The position numbers and the translations under genes are program-made. The notes beneath the pieces were generated by a model that saw only the letters and a program-made list of their open reading frames with translations, did not search any database and was not told the origin of the DNA. Source: Polaromonas sp. (GTDB lineage: Bacteria > Pseudomonadota > Gammaproteobacteria > Burkholderiales > Burkholderiaceae_C). Taken from it: DNA of 64,000 nt. The number at the start of each line of letters is the position of its first letter. Within the stretch, counting starts at the first letter, position 1. The stretch covers positions 1 to 64,000 of the forward strand of contig JAQGLT010000002.1 of NCBI GenBank assembly GCA_028292745.1. The letters run 5' to 3'. This document shows positions 10,090 to 19,880 of the stretch, piece by piece.

Positions 10090-12096
10090 ATGAATCTTGC
10101 TTTTGAAGTCAATGAAGCTTTTTCTTCCCAGGGGATACTGTCGCAGCACATAGAAAATTTTGTGCCGCGCAACGGCCAGATTGAAATGGCGCTGGCTGTG
10201 ACGCATGCGATAGAGGAAGGGCGTTCTCTTGTGGTCGAGGCCAGTACTGGTATAGGAAAAACCTTTTCCTATTTGGTGCCCGCCCTTTTAAGTAGCGAAC
10301 GCGTTCTTATTTCCACCGCTACCAAAGCTCTTCAAGACCAGTTGTTTGGCAGCGACTTGCCGCGCTTGGTAGATGCATTTAACCTACCTGTGCGTATCGC
10401 TTTGCTCAAAGGACGCACGAGCTATTTATGCCTTTATCGGCTAGAAACGGCGCGCCAAGAAACATATTATTCAAACGATTTATCGGCACGCGCTCTTTCG
10501 AAGGTAGAGCAGTGGTCCCAAGTCACCAAAACTGGTGATTTGGCCGAACTAGGGGGGCTTGATGAGCGGTCACCCATTATTCCGTTTATAACCTCAACAA
10601 AAGACAATTGTCTGGGCTCACAATGCCCGCGTGTTCGTGCTTGTCATGTCAACTTAGCGCGCAGGGAAGCAATGGCGGCCGATGTGGTCGTTATCAACCA
10701 TCACCTTTTTTTCGCGGATCTTGCTGTTCGTGAGTCGGGTGTGGCTGAACTGCTACCTTCTGTACGGATTGTTATTTTCGATGAAGCACATCAATTAAAC
10801 GAAACAGGGGTGCAGTTCTTAGGAAATAACCTGTCTACCGGTCAGATGTTGGACTTCTGTAGCGATGTTTTGATTGTTGTGGTGCAACTGGCGCGTGGCT
10901 TAATGAATTGGCATGAGATTGTTGGTGCTATGGAAAAAGCGACGCGTGACTTGCGTAAGTCTGCAGACCATCTTTTTCTTGGAACCAAGCTCCGCTGGAC
11001 CGGTAGCATACCTGAAGGTTTAGTTGATGAAGTATGGGAACAAGCGTTACAGGCAGCTCATGTAACCTGTTTACAGGTTTGTGCCGCACTTGATACTGTC
11101 AGCCAAAGTGCACCCGATTTTGTCCGACTTCACGAGCGAGGTCTGCGCTTGGCTGATCGTATGGAAAGTTTCGCCCATCCAGGGAAACCGGGCTTTGTGC
11201 GTTGGGTTGATGTGGGAACACAGCTACGGCTGGTCGAGTCTCCAGTAAATATTTCCAGTGCAGTGAAAAGCAAAATGCTTAGCGCTTCCCCAGGCGCGGT
11301 TAAATCCTGGATTTTTACCTCTGCCACATTAGGCGATGATGAGAAACTTAGTTGGTTTACTCAGCCCTGTGGTTTGGAGGATGCCAAGGTGTTGCGGATT
11401 GGAAGTCCCTTTGATTACGAACGTCAGGCCGCTCTGTATGTTCCTCCTGATTTTCCAAAACCAGGTAATGTTGCTCATCCTGGCAAAGTCGCAGAATGCG
11501 CGGCCATCTGGGCAAGTCAATTGTGTGGACGCACAATGATCTTAACCACGACCTTGCATGCCTTGAGAGTAATAGGTGACAAGCTTCAATCCGTGTTTGA
11601 AAATTCGGGGCAATTGCAGGTGCTTGTGCAAGGTAGTATGCCAAAACGCGCTTTGATTGAGCGTTTCCGTGAAGGCGCATCATTGGGCCGCCAGGGTTGT
11701 ATTCTTGTCGGTTCAGCATCCTTCTGGGAAGGTATTGACTTGCCCGGCGACGTGCTTCAACTTCTTATTATTGACAAGATACCATTTCCTCCACCCACCG
11801 ACCCGCTGGCTGAGGCACGGTCATGTCTGCTAGAGACTGAGGGCCGGAGTCCGTTTATTCATTACTTTTTACCCGAAGCTGCTGTCGCGCTCAAGCAGGG
11901 CGCTGGACGTCTCATACGCCGAGAAACAGATCAGGGTGTTCTCGTGGTCTGCGACAATCGCCTTGTGTCCATGGGCTATGGACGGCGATTGCTGAAGGCG
12001 TTGCCTCCTATGCAGCGGCTTGCTTCAGATGCAGAATTAATGAACAGACTAATCAGATTTACCAAAACTTGTACCAAGGATTGTCTGCAGCCTTAA
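10090..12096 (+). CDS. ATP-dependent DNA helicase, DinG/YoaA family
   Basis: Superfamily 2 helicase of the XPD-like iron-sulfur group, 668 aa, expected to unwind DNA 5' to 3' during repair or replication-fork restart. Walker A is EASTGIGKT (residues 50-58); cysteines in SYLCLYRLE and in NCLGSQCPRVRAC are the likely 4Fe-4S ligands; INHHLFFADL and the DEAH box IFDEAHQLNE follow. The C-terminal half has the helicase segments LVGSASFWEGIDLPG and QGAGRLIRR. A second member of the family begins at 63.25 kb. By motif spacing this copy looks more like YoaA than classical DinG, but I am not sure. Its last 38 bases overlap the 3' end of bamD on the other strand. Confidence 0.93.
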   Translation: MNLAFEVNEAFSSQGILSQHIENFVPRNGQIEMALAVTHAIEEGRSLVVEASTGIGKTFSYLVPALLSSERVLISTATKALQDQLFGSDLPRLVDAFNLPVRIALLKGRTSYLCLYRLETARQETYYSNDLSARALSKVEQWSQVTKTGDLAELGGLDERSPIIPFITSTKDNCLGSQCPRVRACHVNLARREAMAADVVVINHHLFFADLAVRESGVAELLPSVRIVIFDEAHQLNETGVQFLGNNLSTGQMLDFCSDVLIVVVQLARGLMNWHEIVGAMEKATRDLRKSADHLFLGTKLRWTGSIPEGLVDEVWEQALQAAHVTCLQVCAALDTVSQSAPDFVRLHERGLRLADRMESFAHPGKPGFVRWVDVGTQLRLVESPVNISSAVKSKMLSASPGAVKSWIFTSATLGDDEKLSWFTQPCGLEDAKVLRIGSPFDYERQAALYVPPDFPKPGNVAHPGKVAECAAIWASQLCGRTMILTTTLHALRVIGDKLQSVFENSGQLQVLVQGSMPKRALIERFREGASLGRQGCILVGSASFWEGIDLPGDVLQLLIIDKIPFPPPTDPLAEARSCLLETEGRSPFIHYFLPEAAVALKQGAGRLIRRETDQGVLVVCDNRLVSMGYGRRLLKALPPMQRLASDAELMNRLIRFTKTCTKDCLQP

Positions 12097-12883
12097 AACC
12101 TTTACTGATGTAAAGACTTTGCGGATAGGTATTTTCCATGATACGGCGTGCATCATCTCGCAATTCTGTCATGCCTAGCGCATCGTATGATTTGTAGAGG
12201 ATGAAGGTCGCTTCTTCGAGTGCCGGGCCGTCTCGGTAGTCGGCAATCGCGCTTTGGGCACGATTGATGGCAGCTACGTAGGCACCTCGCGAATAATAGT
12301 ACCGAGCAACATGAACCTCTGATTGAGCCAACGAATTGACAATGTAGTTCATACGCAGGCGCGCATCGGGTGTATAGCGCGACTCTGGAAAGCGGGCAAC
12401 CAACTCCTTAAAAGATTCGAACGATTCCTTGGCTGCATTCTGGTCGCGTTCGGATAAATCCTGACGCGAGATAAATCCAAAAATTCCCAAGTTGTCATTG
12501 AAGTTAACCAGTCCTCTAAGGTAAAGGGCATAGTCCATGGCAGGGCTCGCAGGATGAAGCCGCATGAAACGGTTCAGCGTAGCGACAGCTTTGGCTTGTT
12601 CACCCCCTTTATACTGGGCATATGCTTTATCAAGCTGGGCTTGTTGTGCCAGCGGTGTTCCTGCCGCGCGGCCCTCTAGCTTTTCATAGAGTGGAACTGC
12701 TTTGTCATAGGCTCCGGAACTTGCTTCGTCCTTGGCTTCGGCGTAAATCTTGTTCGGACTCCAAGTGGCGGTCTTGTCTGTTTCAGGTGTGGTTGAACAG
12801 CCAGAAACAAGAAATGTCCAGACGCAAACAGCTGCTACAAGCAGTGATGCTTTAGGAACATCCGATAACTTGGGTAAAAACAT
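12059..12883 (-). CDS. bamD: Outer membrane assembly lipoprotein BamD
   Basis: Essential lipoprotein of the BAM complex that inserts beta-barrel proteins into the outer membrane (274 aa). The signal peptide ends in the lipobox LVSGC (lipidated Cys29). TPR-type helical repeats follow: AYDKAVPLYEKLEG, YAQYKGGEQAKAVATLNRFMRLHP, FKELVARFPESRYTPDARLRM and ARYYYSRGAYVAAINRAQ. The length is normal. The start ATG at 12883 lies only 17 bases from the divergent rluD start, so each promoter must sit inside or very close to the other gene. BamB, another BAM lipoprotein, is encoded at 23.3 kb. Confidence 0.96.
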   Translation of the reverse strand: MFLPKLSDVPKASLLVAAVCVWTFLVSGCSTTPETDKTATWSPNKIYAEAKDEASSGAYDKAVPLYEKLEGRAAGTPLAQQAQLDKAYAQYKGGEQAKAVATLNRFMRLHPASPAMDYALYLRGLVNFNDNLGIFGFISRQDLSERDQNAAKESFESFKELVARFPESRYTPDARLRMNYIVNSLAQSEVHVARYYYSRGAYVAAINRAQSAIADYRDGPALEEATFILYKSYDALGMTELRDDARRIMENTYPQSLYISKGFKAADNPWYKFW

Positions 12884-12900
12884 AGCAATCGACCTTATTG

Positions 12901-13935
12901 ATGACTGATTCAGAACTGAGAAAATTGATTATATCGGGCAGTCCTATCCCCGATATGCTGGCAGATGATGTACTGGACGAGGGTGAGGCGACCAGCGAAA
13001 CTGAGTTGCGCCATTTGAGCGTTCCAGTGGAGGGCCATGCAAGCCGCCTTGACAAGGCCTTGGCAGGCCTTGTACCGGAATTCTCTAGAAGTTATCTACA
13101 ACAGTTGATCGAGGCAGGCGCTGTATTGGTCAAAGGACGCGCAGCTCTCAAAACTTCTTTAAAGGTAAAAGCAGGCGATGACCTAACCATCGAACTGCGC
13201 CCAACACCCCAAAGTCAAGCCTTCAAACCGGAAGAGATGGCGCTGAACATCGTTTACCAAGACGACCATCTGCTTGTGATTAACAAGCCAGCCGGGTTGG
13301 TGGTTCATCCGGCACCCGGCAACTGGAGCGGAACTTTGCTCAACGGGTTGCTGGCATATGACCAACAGGCCGCATGTTTGCCTCGTGCCGGGATTGTTCA
13401 CCGGCTTGACAAAGACACCAGTGGTTTGATGGTGGTTGCACGCCAGCGCCGTACGATGGATGCGTTGGTTGGAATGATCGCAGCCCGTACTGTCAGCAGA
13501 GAATACATTGCGCTGGCGCATGGAAGTTGGGTAGGCGCCAAATCTTGCCAAGTAGAAGCTCCTATTGGGCGCGACCCTCGAAACCGCTTGCGTATGGCCG
13601 TTGTCGACTTGGGTAAAAATTCAGGCAAGACAGCCTCTACCGTGATTTCACTGCTGGAGAGCTCGGCCAAGCATTGCTTGGTCAAATGCAAACTGCATAC
13701 TGGACGTACTCATCAGATCCGTGTTCATATGGCCTTTTTAGGACATGCCTTGGTAGCGGATGTGTTGTATGGTGGTGCCATGGAGCATGGACTTCAGCGC
13801 CAGGGTCTTCATGCCTGCCGTCTTGCATTTGAGCACCCAGAAACAGGAACCCCAATGGAATTCAGGTCAGCTCCAGCGCAAGATTTACAAGAAGCAATGA
13901 CAAGTTTGGGCCTGCGATATAATCTGGCACTGTAG
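12901..13935 (+). CDS. rluD: 23S rRNA pseudouridine synthase RluD
   Basis: 344 aa. RluD isomerises uridines 1911, 1915 and 1917 (E. coli numbering) in helix 69 of 23S rRNA. An N-terminal S4 RNA-binding domain (RLDKALAGLVPEFSRSYLQQ, then LKVKAGDDL) precedes the RluA-type catalytic domain. The catalytic aspartate is in VHRLDKDTSGLMVVA (D170); GRTHQIRVHMAFLGHALVAD is the conserved C-terminal motif. The ATG at 12901 was chosen over a TTG immediately before it. The divergent arrangement with bamD is the common one in this group. Confidence 0.95.
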   Translation: MTDSELRKLIISGSPIPDMLADDVLDEGEATSETELRHLSVPVEGHASRLDKALAGLVPEFSRSYLQQLIEAGAVLVKGRAALKTSLKVKAGDDLTIELRPTPQSQAFKPEEMALNIVYQDDHLLVINKPAGLVVHPAPGNWSGTLLNGLLAYDQQAACLPRAGIVHRLDKDTSGLMVVARQRRTMDALVGMIAARTVSREYIALAHGSWVGAKSCQVEAPIGRDPRNRLRMAVVDLGKNSGKTASTVISLLESSAKHCLVKCKLHTGRTHQIRVHMAFLGHALVADVLYGGAMEHGLQRQGLHACRLAFEHPETGTPMEFRSAPAQDLQEAMTSLGLRYNLAL

Positions 13936-14047
13936 TTTTCAGCTACCCGCAACTTAGCTCCCCTACTCAGGGATGAGTCCGCAATGAATGCAATGCGCTA
14001 CTAAAGCGCCTTCCAGCTTTCTTCTTGCCTTTTCGGAACAACGAATC

Positions 14048-14719
14048 ATGAATACGATGGATGCTAAACGCGTCCTCGAAACAGCCCTTGTTTGTACGCA
14101 GCAGCCGCTTACCTTGCGTGAATTAGGAGTGTTGTTTAACGGGGCTCTTGCTGCCGATAGCCTTAAGCTCATGCTTGGACAATTGCAGGAGGAATGGTCA
14201 GGTCGTGGCATGGAACTGGTGCATGTGTCAAGTGGATGGCGCTTTCAAAGCCGTCCTCACATGCGCGAATATCTCGACCGGCTCACTCCGGAGAAACCGC
14301 CGCGTTACAGCAGGGCAACCTTGGAAACCTTGGCCATCATTACTTACAGGCAACCGGTGACGCGAGGCGATATGGAAGATATTCGTGGCGTAACAATCAA
14401 TAGCTTGCTGCTCAAACAATTAGAGGATCGAGGCTGGATAGAGGTGATTGGTTATCGGGAAACCGTTGGCAGGCCAGCGCTGTACGCGACAACACGCCAG
14501 TTTCTCGATGATTTGGGTGTGGTGTCACTGGCGGAACTTCCTGCGGTCAGTACCACCCCTCAGCAGCCCGCCAAGATCGAACAAATGGAACTGGGAATGG
14601 CTGGGGCCACTGACAACAATGTCGCTTTCTTGTCCTCTAGCTTGAACTTTTCCGGAACTTTGGAGCATGTAGCCCCAACTGTCGATAAGAGTCCTGACCA
14701 TGACCCTGTTAGTTCCTAA
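14048..14719 (+). CDS. scpB: Segregation and condensation protein B
   Basis: Winged-helix subunit of the SMC-ScpA-ScpB condensin (223 aa) that compacts and segregates the chromosome. Conserved segments: [19 protein letters not shown], a [20 protein letters not shown] core, then [25 protein letters not shown] and [17 protein letters not shown]. The ATG at 14048 gives [11 protein letters not shown]; an upstream frame would add 20 residues with no support. The C-terminal 45 residues or so after LAELPA are low-complexity. scpA is not in the window, although it often lies close. An rluB-type gene follows after 39 bases, a frequent pairing. Confidence 0.95.
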   Translation: MNTMDAKRVLETALVCTQQPLTLRELGVLFNGALAADSLKLMLGQLQEEWSGRGMELVHVSSGWRFQSRPHMREYLDRLTPEKPPRYSRATLETLAIITYRQPVTRGDMEDIRGVTINSLLLKQLEDRGWIEVIGYRETVGRPALYATTRQFLDDLGVVSLAELPAVSTTPQQPAKIEQMELGMAGATDNNVAFLSSSLNFSGTLEHVAPTVDKSPDHDPVSS

Positions 14720-14758
14720 GCCCGCAGGCCTGCCAGCCATACAAATGAAGATAAAAGC

Positions 14759-16342
14759 ATGAATTCACAACATTCTCCTGTTAACGATAGCTTGCCAAAA
14801 CCAAATAATGAGTCAAATATGGCTCTACCGCTTGATCCACCTGTGCAGCTAGCTCCCGATTTGATAGCAAAAGGCGTCACTGAAAAAGCTGTGTCATCGC
14901 CTTCAGGTGCCAGACGGAGTGGTGGGAAAGCGGCGGTTAATGCCATCCGGTTTGAAGATGTCGTCACTGGTCAGTTTGACGCTGATGAAGAGGATGTGGC
15001 GCTTGACTTGCCTAAGCGTGTGTTGTCGCCACAGCCAGAGACGCCCAAACTTCACAAAGTGCTGGCTCAAGCGGGATTGGGCTCTCGGCTGGAGATGGAG
15101 CAACTGATTTTGGAGGGGCGGATTTCAGTCAACGCCGAACCTGCACACATTGGACAACGCATTCAGTTTGGTGACACGGTCAAAGTCAATGGCAAACCCA
15201 TCAGGGTGCGGATTGATCCCCCGCCCCCGCGTGTGATTGCTTACCACAAGCCGGCTGGAGAAGTGGTAACGCATGATGATCCGCAAAACCGGCCGACTGT
15301 GTTTCGGCGCTTGCCCAAACTTTTTCAGGGCAAATGGCAGTCGGTTGGACGCCTCGATCTGAATACCGAGGGCCTGCTACTGCTCACGAGTTCCGGCGAA
15401 TTGGCAAACAAGCTGATGCATCCGCGCTTCGGTCTGGAGCGTGAATATGCCGTACGTGTGCTTGGTGCCCTGAATAATGAAGAAAAAAAGCGCTTGCTCG
15501 ACGGTGTAACCCTCGACGATGGCATAGCTCAGTTCGGATCAATCGAGGCAGGCGGCGGCGAGGGCGCCAACTGCTGGTATCGCGTTACTATTTCAGAGGG
15601 ACGCAACCGTGAAGTTAGGCGCATGTTTGAAGCTGTGGGGCATGCGGTAAGCCGCCTAATCCGCATTCGTTATGGCGCAATGGTGCTGCCGCGCGGATTG
15701 AAGAGGGGCGCCTTTGTTGAGCTTGATGAAAGCGATATCTTCGCGCTGACTAGCGCGGTAAGTCGGTCTGAAGCACGACCTGATCCCCGCAGAGAGGCTG
15801 GAAGCAACGGTAAATCTGAAAGCCTGGGAGGCGAAGACCCGCGCCGAGGTCCACGCAGAAATGATCGATCGCGCGCTGGCAGTGGGTGGGATCGCAATTC
15901 CGATCCAAGGCAAATTAGAGGCGTTCAATCAACAGACGATCTGCAGCCGCTAATCACTCACACAGATTTGCCACCGCGCGGCAATAGGCGATCTGGAAAC
16001 GGCGGAAGCGATCGCAGACAAGGTGGGTCCGTTAATAATCCGGGGGCCCGATTCGGTTCACCTCCTGCTGGCGGCGGCCCGCAAGGCTCAAAACGCCGGG
16101 AAGACCGCAGCCCCCGGTCCGATAAACTTGCTGGCGGCAAACAACCTGATCCGATGAAGACGTCATTTGGTTATATCGGGGCAGACACTTTTACAAGGCA
16201 ACGCCAAGATCAAGGCCAACGACGCGGTGGCAGTGGGAGCAATGTTGGAGGCTTAAGCGGAGGTGCACCGCGACGTGGAGGCAGCACGGGTGGAGGGCGC
16301 AATGGAGGAAACCGCGGTGGTGGCAGTGGCGGTAACCGTTGA
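14759..16342 (+). CDS. rluB: 23S rRNA pseudouridine synthase RluB/RsuA family, with long disordered tail
   Basis: 527 aa, much longer than the roughly 240-300 aa catalytic core. Residues 1-95 are a variable hydrophilic leader. The S4 domain is [20 protein letters not shown]. The catalytic domain contains [20 protein letters not shown] (catalytic D200), [14 protein letters not shown] and [18 protein letters not shown], which fits RluB (23S rRNA U2605). From about residue 330 to the end the protein is a low-complexity tail rich in Arg, Gly, Ser, Pro and Asp, ending in repeated RGG/GGN units, probably disordered and RNA-binding. Tails of this kind are known in Burkholderiales orthologues. Confidence 0.92.
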   Translation: MNSQHSPVNDSLPKPNNESNMALPLDPPVQLAPDLIAKGVTEKAVSSPSGARRSGGKAAVNAIRFEDVVTGQFDADEEDVALDLPKRVLSPQPETPKLHKVLAQAGLGSRLEMEQLILEGRISVNAEPAHIGQRIQFGDTVKVNGKPIRVRIDPPPPRVIAYHKPAGEVVTHDDPQNRPTVFRRLPKLFQGKWQSVGRLDLNTEGLLLLTSSGELANKLMHPRFGLEREYAVRVLGALNNEEKKRLLDGVTLDDGIAQFGSIEAGGGEGANCWYRVTISEGRNREVRRMFEAVGHAVSRLIRIRYGAMVLPRGLKRGAFVELDESDIFALTSAVSRSEARPDPRREAGSNGKSESLGGEDPRRGPRRNDRSRAGSGWDRNSDPRQIRGVQSTDDLQPLITHTDLPPRGNRRSGNGGSDRRQGGSVNNPGARFGSPPAGGGPQGSKRREDRSPRSDKLAGGKQPDPMKTSFGYIGADTFTRQRQDQGQRRGGSGSNVGGLSGGAPRRGGSTGGGRNGGNRGGGSGGNR

Positions 16343-16364
16343 GCGGCTTATAAACATGCCATTT

Positions 16365-16396
16365 CGCAGGGCTGCTTCGAAAGCAGCAACCCTGCG
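16365..16396 (+). terminator. Hairpin downstream of rluB
   Basis: CGCAGGGCTGCTT pairs with AAGCAG-CAA-CCCTGCG: 7 + 6 base pairs with a small bulge and a tight loop. It lies 22 bases after the rluB stop. No strong T-run follows, so Rho-independent termination is possible but not certain. Confidence 0.45.
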
Positions 16397-16471
16397 GGTT
16401 AAAATCATGGGCTTTATTCAGATATTCGAATAATTTAAAAATCCTATAACTTTAAATCCCAAGGAAAATTT

Positions 16472-16897
16472 ATGGCTATCGAACGCACACTTTCAATCAT
16501 CAAACCAGATGCAGTCGCCAAGAATGTAATTGGGCAAATTTACGCACGTTTTGAAGCCGCTGGCCTGAAGGTTGTCGCAGCCAAAATGGTTCATCTTTCG
16601 CAAGGCGAGGCAGAGGCTTTTTATGCCGTGCATAAGGCACGTCCCTTCTTTAAAGATTTGGTTTCGTTCATGATTTCCGGTCCAGTCATGATCCAGGCGC
16701 TTGAAGGTGAGGGTGCGGTGTTGAAAAACCGTGACTTAATGGGTGCCACAGATCCCAAGAAAGCCGATGCCGGTACGATTCGCGCTGACTTCGCTGACAG
16801 CATCGATGCCAATGCCGTTCATGGCTCTGATGCTGTCGAAACTGCCAAGGAAGAAATCGCCTTCTTCTTTGCGGGTCTGAACGTTTACTCGCGCTGA
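16472..16897 (+). CDS. ndk: Nucleoside diphosphate kinase
   Basis: 141 aa, full length. It transfers the terminal phosphate of ATP to NDPs through a phosphohistidine. The N-terminus [15 protein letters not shown] and the active-site NAVHGSDA (H117 phosphorylated) are diagnostic; [14 protein letters not shown] and [21 protein letters not shown] are the nucleotide-binding segments. A good ribosome binding site (AAGGA) sits 7 bases before the ATG. The 75 bases upstream are AT-rich and include TATAAC, a possible -10. It begins the long forward run ndk-rlmN-pilF-rodZ-ispG-hisS. Confidence 0.97.
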   Translation: MAIERTLSIIKPDAVAKNVIGQIYARFEAAGLKVVAAKMVHLSQGEAEAFYAVHKARPFFKDLVSFMISGPVMIQALEGEGAVLKNRDLMGATDPKKADAGTIRADFADSIDANAVHGSDAVETAKEEIAFFFAGLNVYSR

Positions 16898-16976
16898 TGA
16901 GCTTCTTCCCCATGCTTTGCCACCCCTTGTCCGGGTCGTCGCTCGCGTGGGACGACTCAGGATATCGCACGCTGCG

Positions 16977-18125
16977 ATGACCACCAACCTTCTTGACTTC
17001 GACCTGGAAGGCTTGGCTGCTTTTTGTGAGCAGCTTGGGCAAAAGCGCTTTCGTGCAACCCAATTGTTCCGCTGGATTCACCAAAAGGGCGCAGCGGATT
17101 TTGAGCAGATGACCGATCTGGCAAAGGCATTGCGGGAAAAGCTAAGCCTGTTTGCACACGTTCAAGGGCTTAGGGTCATATCCCGCCACGATTCGTCTGA
17201 CGGCACCATCAAGTGGCTGTTTGATGTCGGCGCCGGAGATGTCATCGAAACCGTTTTTATTCCTGAAGCCGATCGAGGCACCTTGTGCATTTCATCCCAG
17301 GCGGGCTGTGCTGTTGGGTGCCGATTTTGTTCTACCGGCCATCAAGGCTTTAGCCGCAACCTTACGACCGGTGAAATCATTTCTCAGTTGTGGTTTGCGG
17401 AGCATTTCCTTCGTAAACATCTGGGTCGCGACGAGCGCATCATTTCCAACATTGTCATGATGGGCATGGGGGAGCCTTTGCAGAATTACGCCCAACTGCT
17501 GCCGGCGCTCAAAGTCATGCTGGATGACCATGGGTACGGCTTGTCCCGACGCCGCGTTACTGTGTCAACATCTGGTGTTGTACCCATGATGGACCGTCTT
17601 GCCCGGGATTGTCCGGTGGCGCTGGCCGTTTCGCTGCATGCGCCACACGATGCGTTGCGTGATAACTTGGTGCCGCTGAACAAGAAATACCCCATCGCTG
17701 AATTACTAGACGCTTGCATTCGTTACCAGTCGGCCGCGCCACGCGATTTCATTACCTTTGAATACTGCATGCTGCATGGGGTCAATGATCAGCCCGAACA
17801 TGCGCGTCAGTTGGTGGCGCTCATGAAAGCCCATGCGGCAGCAGGGCTATCTTGCAAATTCAATCTCATTCCTTTTAATCCCTTTCCAGCTTCTGGGTTG
17901 ATATGTTCCGAAATGCCTCAGGTCATGGCATTTGCCAGGGTATTGATTGAAGCAGGCATTGTTACCACTGTGCGTAAAACCCGGGGTGATGATATCGATG
18001 CGGCCTGTGGCCAGCTGGCTGGCGATGTTCAGGACCGTACTGGTGTGGGCCAACGCATGGCTGCACAACGGCAGGGCATGCTGGGCGGTATCAAGGTGGT
18101 GGTTGTTAAGGGAACGACAGTATGA
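16977..18125 (+). CDS. rlmN: Dual-specificity 23S rRNA/tRNA adenine-C2 methyltransferase RlmN
   Basis: Radical SAM enzyme (382 aa) that methylates C2 of A2503 in 23S rRNA and A37 in some tRNAs. The CxxxCxxC cluster motif is in [13 protein letters not shown] (C111, C115, C118); [49 protein letters not shown] and [10 protein letters not shown] follow in family order. The ATG at 16977 ([17 protein letters not shown]) matches family N-termini; a longer frame from 16917 does not. The stop overlaps the start of pilF (ATGA). Confidence 0.96.
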   Translation: MTTNLLDFDLEGLAAFCEQLGQKRFRATQLFRWIHQKGAADFEQMTDLAKALREKLSLFAHVQGLRVISRHDSSDGTIKWLFDVGAGDVIETVFIPEADRGTLCISSQAGCAVGCRFCSTGHQGFSRNLTTGEIISQLWFAEHFLRKHLGRDERIISNIVMMGMGEPLQNYAQLLPALKVMLDDHGYGLSRRRVTVSTSGVVPMMDRLARDCPVALAVSLHAPHDALRDNLVPLNKKYPIAELLDACIRYQSAAPRDFITFEYCMLHGVNDQPEHARQLVALMKAHAAAGLSCKFNLIPFNPFPASGLICSEMPQVMAFARVLIEAGIVTTVRKTRGDDIDAACGQLAGDVQDRTGVGQRMAAQRQGMLGGIKVVVVKGTTV

Positions 18126-18934
18126 AGAGCATTTATAGCGCGTTAAGTATGTCTTGCGCCGTTGCGATGCTGCTCGGCGGCTGCGCCAGCCAACAAGCTT
18201 TGGACGGAGCATATGGATCTGGAAATCCATCGGACCTGATAACCGAGTCTGATGAAACTGATCAACGTCGCCGTGCGCGCTTACGGGTAGAGCTTGCCAG
18301 CGGTTATTTTGAGCAAGGCCAGACCAAGGTTGCCTTGGATGAAATCAAGCAATCATTGGCGACTGATCCAAATTTTGTCGATGCTTATAACCTGCGGGGG
18401 CTGGTTTATATGCGACTGAACGATATTCCACTCGCAGAAGACAGTTTTCGCCGCGCATTGGCAATCAATTCACGTGACGCAAGCGTGGCGCATAACTACG
18501 GCTGGCTGCTTTGCCAGCAATCCCGCTATCCAGAGTCATTCAAGCTGTTTGCTCAGGCAATAGCCAACCCGACCTACACTGAAAAACCCAAAGCATTGAT
18601 GGCGCTGGGCGTATGCCAGATGCGTGCTGGTCAGCCAGTAGAGGCTGAACAAAGCCTGATGCATGCGTATGAACTGGATGCAGGTAATCCGGTAACGGGT
18701 TATAACCTGTCGAAGCTGCTGTATGCGCGTGGTGATTTAACACGTGCCCAGTTCTATATCCGTCGTTTGAATAACAGTGAACTCGCGAATGCCCAGACAC
18801 TTTGGCTGGGGATTAAAACCGAGCGAAAACTGAATGATCAGGAGGCCGTTCAGCAGTTGGCCAGCCAGCTGAAAAAACGCTTTTCTCAGTCTCCCGAGGC
18901 TGCTGCGTATGAAAAGGGTTTGTTCAATGAGTGA
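18122..18934 (+). CDS. pilF: Type IV pilus biogenesis TPR lipoprotein PilF/PilW
   Basis: 270 aa. Signal peptide with lipobox LLGGC (lipidated Cys at about 21) and then TPR units: [87 protein letters not shown] and [22 protein letters not shown]. PilF is the outer-membrane pilotin that helps assemble and localise the PilQ secretin. It overlaps rlmN by 4 bases and the rodZ-type gene by 8 bases, so it is translated as part of this chain. Confidence 0.93.
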   Translation: MKSIYSALSMSCAVAMLLGGCASQQALDGAYGSGNPSDLITESDETDQRRRARLRVELASGYFEQGQTKVALDEIKQSLATDPNFVDAYNLRGLVYMRLNDIPLAEDSFRRALAINSRDASVAHNYGWLLCQQSRYPESFKLFAQAIANPTYTEKPKALMALGVCQMRAGQPVEAEQSLMHAYELDAGNPVTGYNLSKLLYARGDLTRAQFYIRRLNNSELANAQTLWLGIKTERKLNDQEAVQQLASQLKKRFSQSPEAAAYEKGLFNE

Positions 18935-19880
18935 GGATGAAGCTGTACAGGAGGCACGGCCTGCTGCAAGGACTGTTGAAACCATCACTCGTTTGAATCA
19001 AGGCGGAGTTACGCAGCAAAATACCCCTGGTGCAATGCTCCGCGAGGCCAGGCAGTCTCAGGGACTCGAGCTTGCCACGCTAGCTGATTTACTCAAGGTA
19101 TCCGTATCAAAGCTCAAGGCATTGGAGCAAAATCAGTTGGAGCTATTGCCTGACCCCGTCTTTTGCAGAGCACTGGCTTCGAGCATATGTCGAATTCTAA
19201 AACTGGACCCGGCGCCTGTCCTTGGGCAGTTACCTGCCATCACAGCCAAGGTAATGTCACAAGATAGAGGAATCAATACACCATTTCGTGCCCGAAGCGC
19301 CAGAGGGGCTGCATTTTTGTGGTGGCATGTTTCACGGCCTGCTGTTTTAGTGGGCCTTACCTTGATGCTGGCTGCACTGATCTTGATTTTCCTGCCTTTC
19401 ATTCAACAAGAAATTGCGAGATACCGGCTCGGGCAGGGTGGCTCCATCCAAAGTGGCTTGGTAGAGCCTGCTTCGGTCATCACTTCCGTACCTTCCGCAT
19501 CTCCTGGGATGGAAGTCATCAACGATGCTTCCGATGCCGCTTCTGCTAGCTCCTCACGTCCGCTCGCCCCTGCTGAAGTTGCTGCCTTCGTCTCGACTCC
19601 TGCCACTTCATTTTCTGCTTCCACTACTGCAGAAGCTATTTCCCTCATCAACTTCAATGCCAAGGGCGAATGCCGTATCAAGGTGACGGACGCGAAAGGG
19701 TTGGTGGTGCTGGACCGTGCTTTTCATCCGGGAGAGTCTACCGGCCTATCCGGCGCATTGCCACTGCCATTGACGGTGGTGATTAACCGTCCCGATGCGG
19801 TGCAGGTACAAGTGCGTGGACATGCATTTGCATTAAGTGGTTTGAGTAAAAACAATGTTGCGCGATTCGAGGTGAAATAG
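18927..19880 (+). CDS. rodZ: RodZ-like helix-turn-helix membrane protein (DUF4115)
   Basis: 317 aa. An N-terminal Cro/C1-type HTH ([20 protein letters not shown], then [22 protein letters not shown]) is followed by a basic linker, one membrane segment (about residues 137-159, [19 protein letters not shown]), a Ser/Ala-rich periplasmic linker and a C-terminal DUF4115 beta domain ([23 protein letters not shown]). RodZ links MreB to the cell-wall elongation machinery. The ATG at 18927 begins 8 bases before the pilF stop; an in-frame start at 18909 lies deeper in pilF and is less likely. Confidence 0.92.
   Translation: MSEDEAVQEARPAARTVETITRLNQGGVTQQNTPGAMLREARQSQGLELATLADLLKVSVSKLKALEQNQLELLPDPVFCRALASSICRILKLDPAPVLGQLPAITAKVMSQDRGINTPFRARSARGAAFLWWHVSRPAVLVGLTLMLAALILIFLPFIQQEIARYRLGQGGSIQSGLVEPASVITSVPSASPGMEVINDASDAASASSSRPLAPAEVAAFVSTPATSFSASTTAEAISLINFNAKGECRIKVTDAKGLVVLDRAFHPGESTGLSGALPLPLTVVINRPDAVQVQVRGHAFALSGLSKNNVARFEVK

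Noticed and set aside
9905-10090. 61-codon forward frame ending at the start codon of the helicase (TGATG)
   Set aside because: Starts at TTG without a ribosome binding site, lies in AT-rich DNA and shows no family resemblance; the overlap alone is not enough.
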